Assembly: GCA_026997055.1 (NCBI GenBank)
Contig: JALWJU010000657.1
Coordinates: 1 to 8,629, forward strand
Source: Paracoccaceae bacterium
GTDB taxonomy: Bacteria > Pseudomonadota > Alphaproteobacteria > Rhodobacterales > Rhodobacteraceae
DNA: 8,629 nucleotides
Reading direction: 5' to 3'
Shown: piece by piece, positions 7,125 to 8,629 of the stretch
How the letters are laid out: each line of letters begins with the position of its first letter
How positions within the stretch are numbered: the stretch's first letter is position 1
Notes under the pieces: generated by a model
The model's input: the letters and a program-made list of their open reading frames with translations, nothing else
What the model was told of the DNA's origin: nothing
The model's database searches: none
Translations under genes and position numbers: made by a program

Positions 7125-7577
7125 TGAAGGCGGTGGCGAAAACCCTGGGCGTGTCGCGTTCGAACCTCCATGATCGGTTGCGCGGGAGCACCAAGCCGCG
7201 TCGGCGCTACCATAAAGCGAGAAGCACGCGGCGCTGTTGCCGCTGATCGAGCGGCTGGTGGGGCAGCGCCCGACTTACGGCTATCGCCGGATTACGGCGG
7301 TACTGAACCGTCTGCTTCAGGCCCGCGGCCTTGATCCAGTCAACCACAAGCGCGTCTACCGGATCATGAAGATCCACGACCTGCTGCTGGAACGCAGCGG
7401 CCAGCCGCGCCCCGAGCGCAGCCATGACGGCAAGGTGGTGATGATCCGCTCCAACCTGCGCTGGTGCTCGGATGGGTTGGAGTTCACCTGCTGGAACGGC
7501 GAGGTTATCCGCCTGGCCTTCATCATCGACGCCAGCGACCGGGAGGTCATCGGCTGGACGGCGGTGTCCGGTGCCGA
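7124..7577 (+). pseudogene. IS2-type transposase OrfB, frameshifted and truncated
   Basis: OrfB carries the DDE integrase domain. Its start, from the ATG at 7124, gives VAKTLGVSRSNLHDRLRG, then a one-base loss at about 7217-7218 throws it into a TGA at 7244-7246. The correct frame resumes at 7219 (EKHAALLPLIERL) and gives the HTH_21-type PTYGYRRITAVLNRLL, then KRVYRIMKIHDLLLER, SNLRWCSDGLEF with the first catalytic Asp, and IIDASDREVIGW. Homology ends at about AVSGA (7577). The second Asp and the Glu of the catalytic triad are missing, about half of the protein. The third frame runs on into foreign DNA and stops at 7764, giving a meaningless tail. Confidence 0.85.
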
Positions 7578-7668
7578 GAGGTGGTCGCGGGAATTCGGAT
7601 CAGTTATTAAGGTGGATCGCATGACGAAAGAGACGATCCAAAATGGCAAAGAGGAAGAACTATTCAGC
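7578..7668 (+). mobile_element. About 90-bp left-end fragment of a second IS3-family element
   Basis: The fragment starts near GAGAGGTGGTCGCGGG, has CAGTTATTAAGGTGGATC in its inner part, and then an ATG (7643) beginning MAKRKNYSA. That peptide is typical of the very start of IS3-family OrfA proteins, which normally continue with EFKA. The same AGAxGTGG, CAGTT and AAG(G)TGGATC landmarks recur in the IS end at 8490. Homology to an OrfA stops at about 7668, where unrelated DNA begins. I infer an element that inserted into the IS2-type copy and was then mostly deleted. The boundaries are uncertain by several bases. Confidence 0.5.
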
Positions 7669-7785
7669 GGGCGTCAGCACGCCATCCCGGACTGCATCGG
7701 AAATTGTATCCCGAAGTCCGTTTCCGGCGATACGCACGCCAAGCTCTTCGAAAAAGCTGTTTAGATTCGGCCTTCCAGTTCCCAT
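7660..7785 (-). pseudogene. Truncated 41-residue reading frame, possibly a GntR/MocR-type N-terminus
   Basis: On the minus strand an ATG at 7785-7783, only 5 nt after the stop of the upstream exported-protein gene and preceded by GGGGTGA, opens a 41-residue frame. Its middle, GLRDTISDAVRDGVLTP, has the rhythm of the first helix of GntR-family winged-helix regulators (LxxxIxxAIxxGxLxPG), but this is a weak, short resemblance. The stop TAG (7662-7660) and the Glu before it come from the IS fragment, so the natural gene probably continued and was cut by the rearrangement. It could also be a small gene coupled to its neighbour. Function is not assigned. Confidence 0.4.
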
Positions 7786-7790
7786 GATCT

Positions 7791-8444
7791 TCACCCCATG
7801 CAATTCAGAAAGATAGTTGATCTTGTCAGTCGCTGCGCGTCAGTCGCCTGAGAGCCACAGCTCACCGCGCATTGCAGCGCCCGTCGGAAAAAGGACACCC
7901 CGCCTTCCAGAGGGTTCGGGAAGAACTCCACCTCAATTTCTCGATGCGCAAACAGGCTGTCCGCGCCCAGCGACGGTTGGGCCTGCGATACGACCGCCGC
8001 AAGGAGCCTTGTATAGAGCAGGTAAAACAGGGCGGAATATCCATCAGGAAGCGTATCGTCTTGCAGCGCTGCTAACCTGCCGGAATCCGCCAGCGTGATG
8101 GCAGCTTCCGCTTGCTCTGGCCAAACGGGGACGAGGAACTTTCCGAAATCCGCCGTCGCAAGAAGGGTCGCCGTGTCGCGCTGTGTCAATTTCTGCCGAG
8201 CGCAATAGGCCAATTGGTATGGCCTGACATTCTCGCAAGGCGTAGCCTGTCTGTCAAATTCGCCTGCAAGGAATTGGGATTGCGTGACGCATTCCTGCGC
8301 CTGTGCAACAAACGGCTGGAGAAGGATAGCGGTCCAAGCGAGCAAGCCGATTACCGTAAACCGAAAAGGAGACAATGTTACCGGTTCGCGGAACTTTCGG
8401 TCAGATTGTGTTCTTTTGAACTGGCCTTTTCGTTTGCAATTCAT
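7791..8444 (-). CDS. Exported protein with several cysteines, function unknown
   Basis: I do not recognise this 217-aa protein. It has a basic N-terminus (1-28), a hydrophobic segment (about 29-46) and a signal-peptidase-like AQA site, with cleavage probably after residue 49. The predicted mature part starts with QECV and has six cysteines (52, 69, 81, 189, 193 and near the C-terminus), which suggests a disulfide-bonded periplasmic or secreted protein. The centre is helical (QAEAAITLADSGRLAAL, SALFYLLYTRLLAAVVSQA). The ATG at 8444 has GGAGGG 11 nt upstream, a slightly long spacing; a TTG at codon 24 would give a more usual signal peptide but lacks a ribosome site. It ends 5 nt before the truncated 41-codon frame and is read towards the motor operon. 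It lies between IS remnants, so it may be recently acquired or rearranged. Confidence 0.65.
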   Translation of the reverse strand: MNCKRKGQFKRTQSDRKFREPVTLSPFRFTVIGLLAWTAILLQPFVAQAQECVTQSQFLAGEFDRQATPCENVRPYQLAYCARQKLTQRDTATLLATADFGKFLVPVWPEQAEAAITLADSGRLAALQDDTLPDGYSALFYLLYTRLLAAVVSQAQPSLGADSLFAHREIEVEFFPNPLEGGVSFFRRALQCAVSCGSQATDAQRLTRSTIFLNCMG

Positions 8445-8551
8445 GTCTATTGAAACCCTCCAATAACTCCAACCCGGTTAACATTTCAACAGAAGTGGCT
8501 CGATTCGTTTGAACAGTTTCGGGTGGTTTCATAAGTGGATCACCCGCTCTG

Positions 8552-8629
8552 TCATGCTGCGACCGGTACCGGTCGCAGCGCCTCATGATATGCCAGATCG
8601 GGTGTGCGCCCGTCCAGCGATGAATGTGG
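8552..8629 (-). CDS. IS3-family transposase OrfB, C-terminal 25 residues
   Basis: The minus strand from 8629 reads PHSSLDGRTPDLAYHEAL, then RPVPVAA and a stop (TGA at 8554-8552). PHSSLxGRTPxxAY is the well-known C-terminal signature of IS3-subgroup OrfB transposases, where it follows the catalytic domain as NxxRPHSSL. The remaining 90% or so, including the DDE residues, lies off the right edge, so activity cannot be assessed. Confidence 0.88.
   Translation of the reverse strand, partial: PHSSLDGRTPDLAYHEALRPVPVAA
8556..8579. repeat. Perfect 24-bp palindrome at the transposase C-terminus
   Basis: GCTGCGACCGGT is followed directly by its exact reverse complement. It lies within the last eight codons (LRPVPVAA) of the transposase. 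With no loop it would form only a strained hairpin in RNA, but it could be a binding site or cruciform in DNA. Its role is unknown. Confidence 0.85.

Larger units (their letters stand above)
6677..7577 (+). mobile_element. Truncated IS3-family (IS2 subgroup) insertion sequence
   Basis: The left terminus begins TGAACTGGCCCCCATTTC and continues to a GGACA, closely resembling in layout the E. coli IS2 terminal repeat (TG-N5-GCCCC, then an ATTTC and a GACA). It is followed at the usual distance by orfA and orfB. OrfA has a helix-turn-helix and leucine-zipper region like InsC; OrfB has the InsD-like PTYGYRRI and RWCSDGLEF. Two frameshifts are present and the element stops at about 7577, before the second catalytic Asp and the Glu. 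No matching right terminal repeat follows, so the copy cannot move by itself. Confidence 0.88.
8489..8629 (-). mobile_element. Right end of an IS3-family element running off the window
   Basis: Read on the minus strand, the end of a transposase gene is followed by about 60 bp of non-coding DNA with TGATCCACTTATGAAACCAC, then GAAACTGTTCAAACGAATCG and CCACTTCTG. This is the layout of an IS3-family right end and resembles the fragment at 7578. The outer tip is at about 8489-8492. The rest of the element lies beyond 8629, so completeness and target duplication cannot be judged. Confidence 0.7.

Noticed and set aside
8461..8489. TTGAAA-N17-TTATTG promoter at the IS edge for the exported-protein gene
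   Set aside because: Transcription would start at about 8454, downstream of the GGAGGG ribosome site at 8456-8461, so the message would lack its own site.
8401..8586. Minus-strand 61-codon frame starting MRRCDRYRSQ
   Set aside because: It begins inside the transposase C-terminus in a different frame and spans the IS end and the next gene's start. The PHSSLDGRTPD frame is the real one there.

Overview
The window looks like a high-GC alphaproteobacterial chromosome, most probably of the Rhodobacterales or a close relative. The reasons are the gene set and order (fliF divergent from fliL, then a small membrane protein, motE, motA and a large periplasmic protein), a CtrA-type box in the divergent promoter region, and IS3-family relics. 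Species cannot be assigned from sequence alone.

Layout. Positions 1-1468 (minus strand) hold most of fliF, the flagellar MS-ring protein; its C-terminal end lies off the left edge. Positions 1469-1588 are the divergent fliF/fliL control region, with a near-perfect TTAA-N7-TTAG CtrA box overlapping a possible -35 element. Positions 1589-6590 (plus strand) form a compact gene run: fliL, an uncharacterised bitopic membrane protein of 145 aa, a MotE-like protein of 214 aa, motA, and an 821-aa exported protein with a beta-rich N-terminus, a Pro/Glu-rich linker and an alpha-helical repeat region. ATGA overlaps join the second to the third gene and the fourth to the fifth. I read the run as a stator assembly and support module: MotA is half of the ion channel, FliL supports the stator at the basal body, and MotE and the large protein are probable periplasmic partners of MotB. 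The large protein is the best candidate here for a poorly described component and resembles the MotK idea from the Cereibacter sphaeroides Fla2 motor.

Positions 6591-7668 are a scrapyard of insertion sequences. They hold the left two-thirds of an IS2-subgroup IS3-family element with two frameshifts, cut off after the first catalytic Asp region and joined to about 90 bp that look like the left end of another IS3-family element. That fragment joins unrelated DNA at about 7668. Related flagellar clusters often continue into flhA here; this one does not. Positions 7660-8444 (minus strand) encode a truncated 41-codon reading frame and, just upstream of it, a complete exported Cys-containing protein of unknown function. 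From about 8490 to the right edge lies the terminus of a further IS3-family element, with the last 25 residues of its transposase on the minus strand.

No tRNA, rRNA, CRISPR array, riboswitch or convincing rho-independent terminator was seen.
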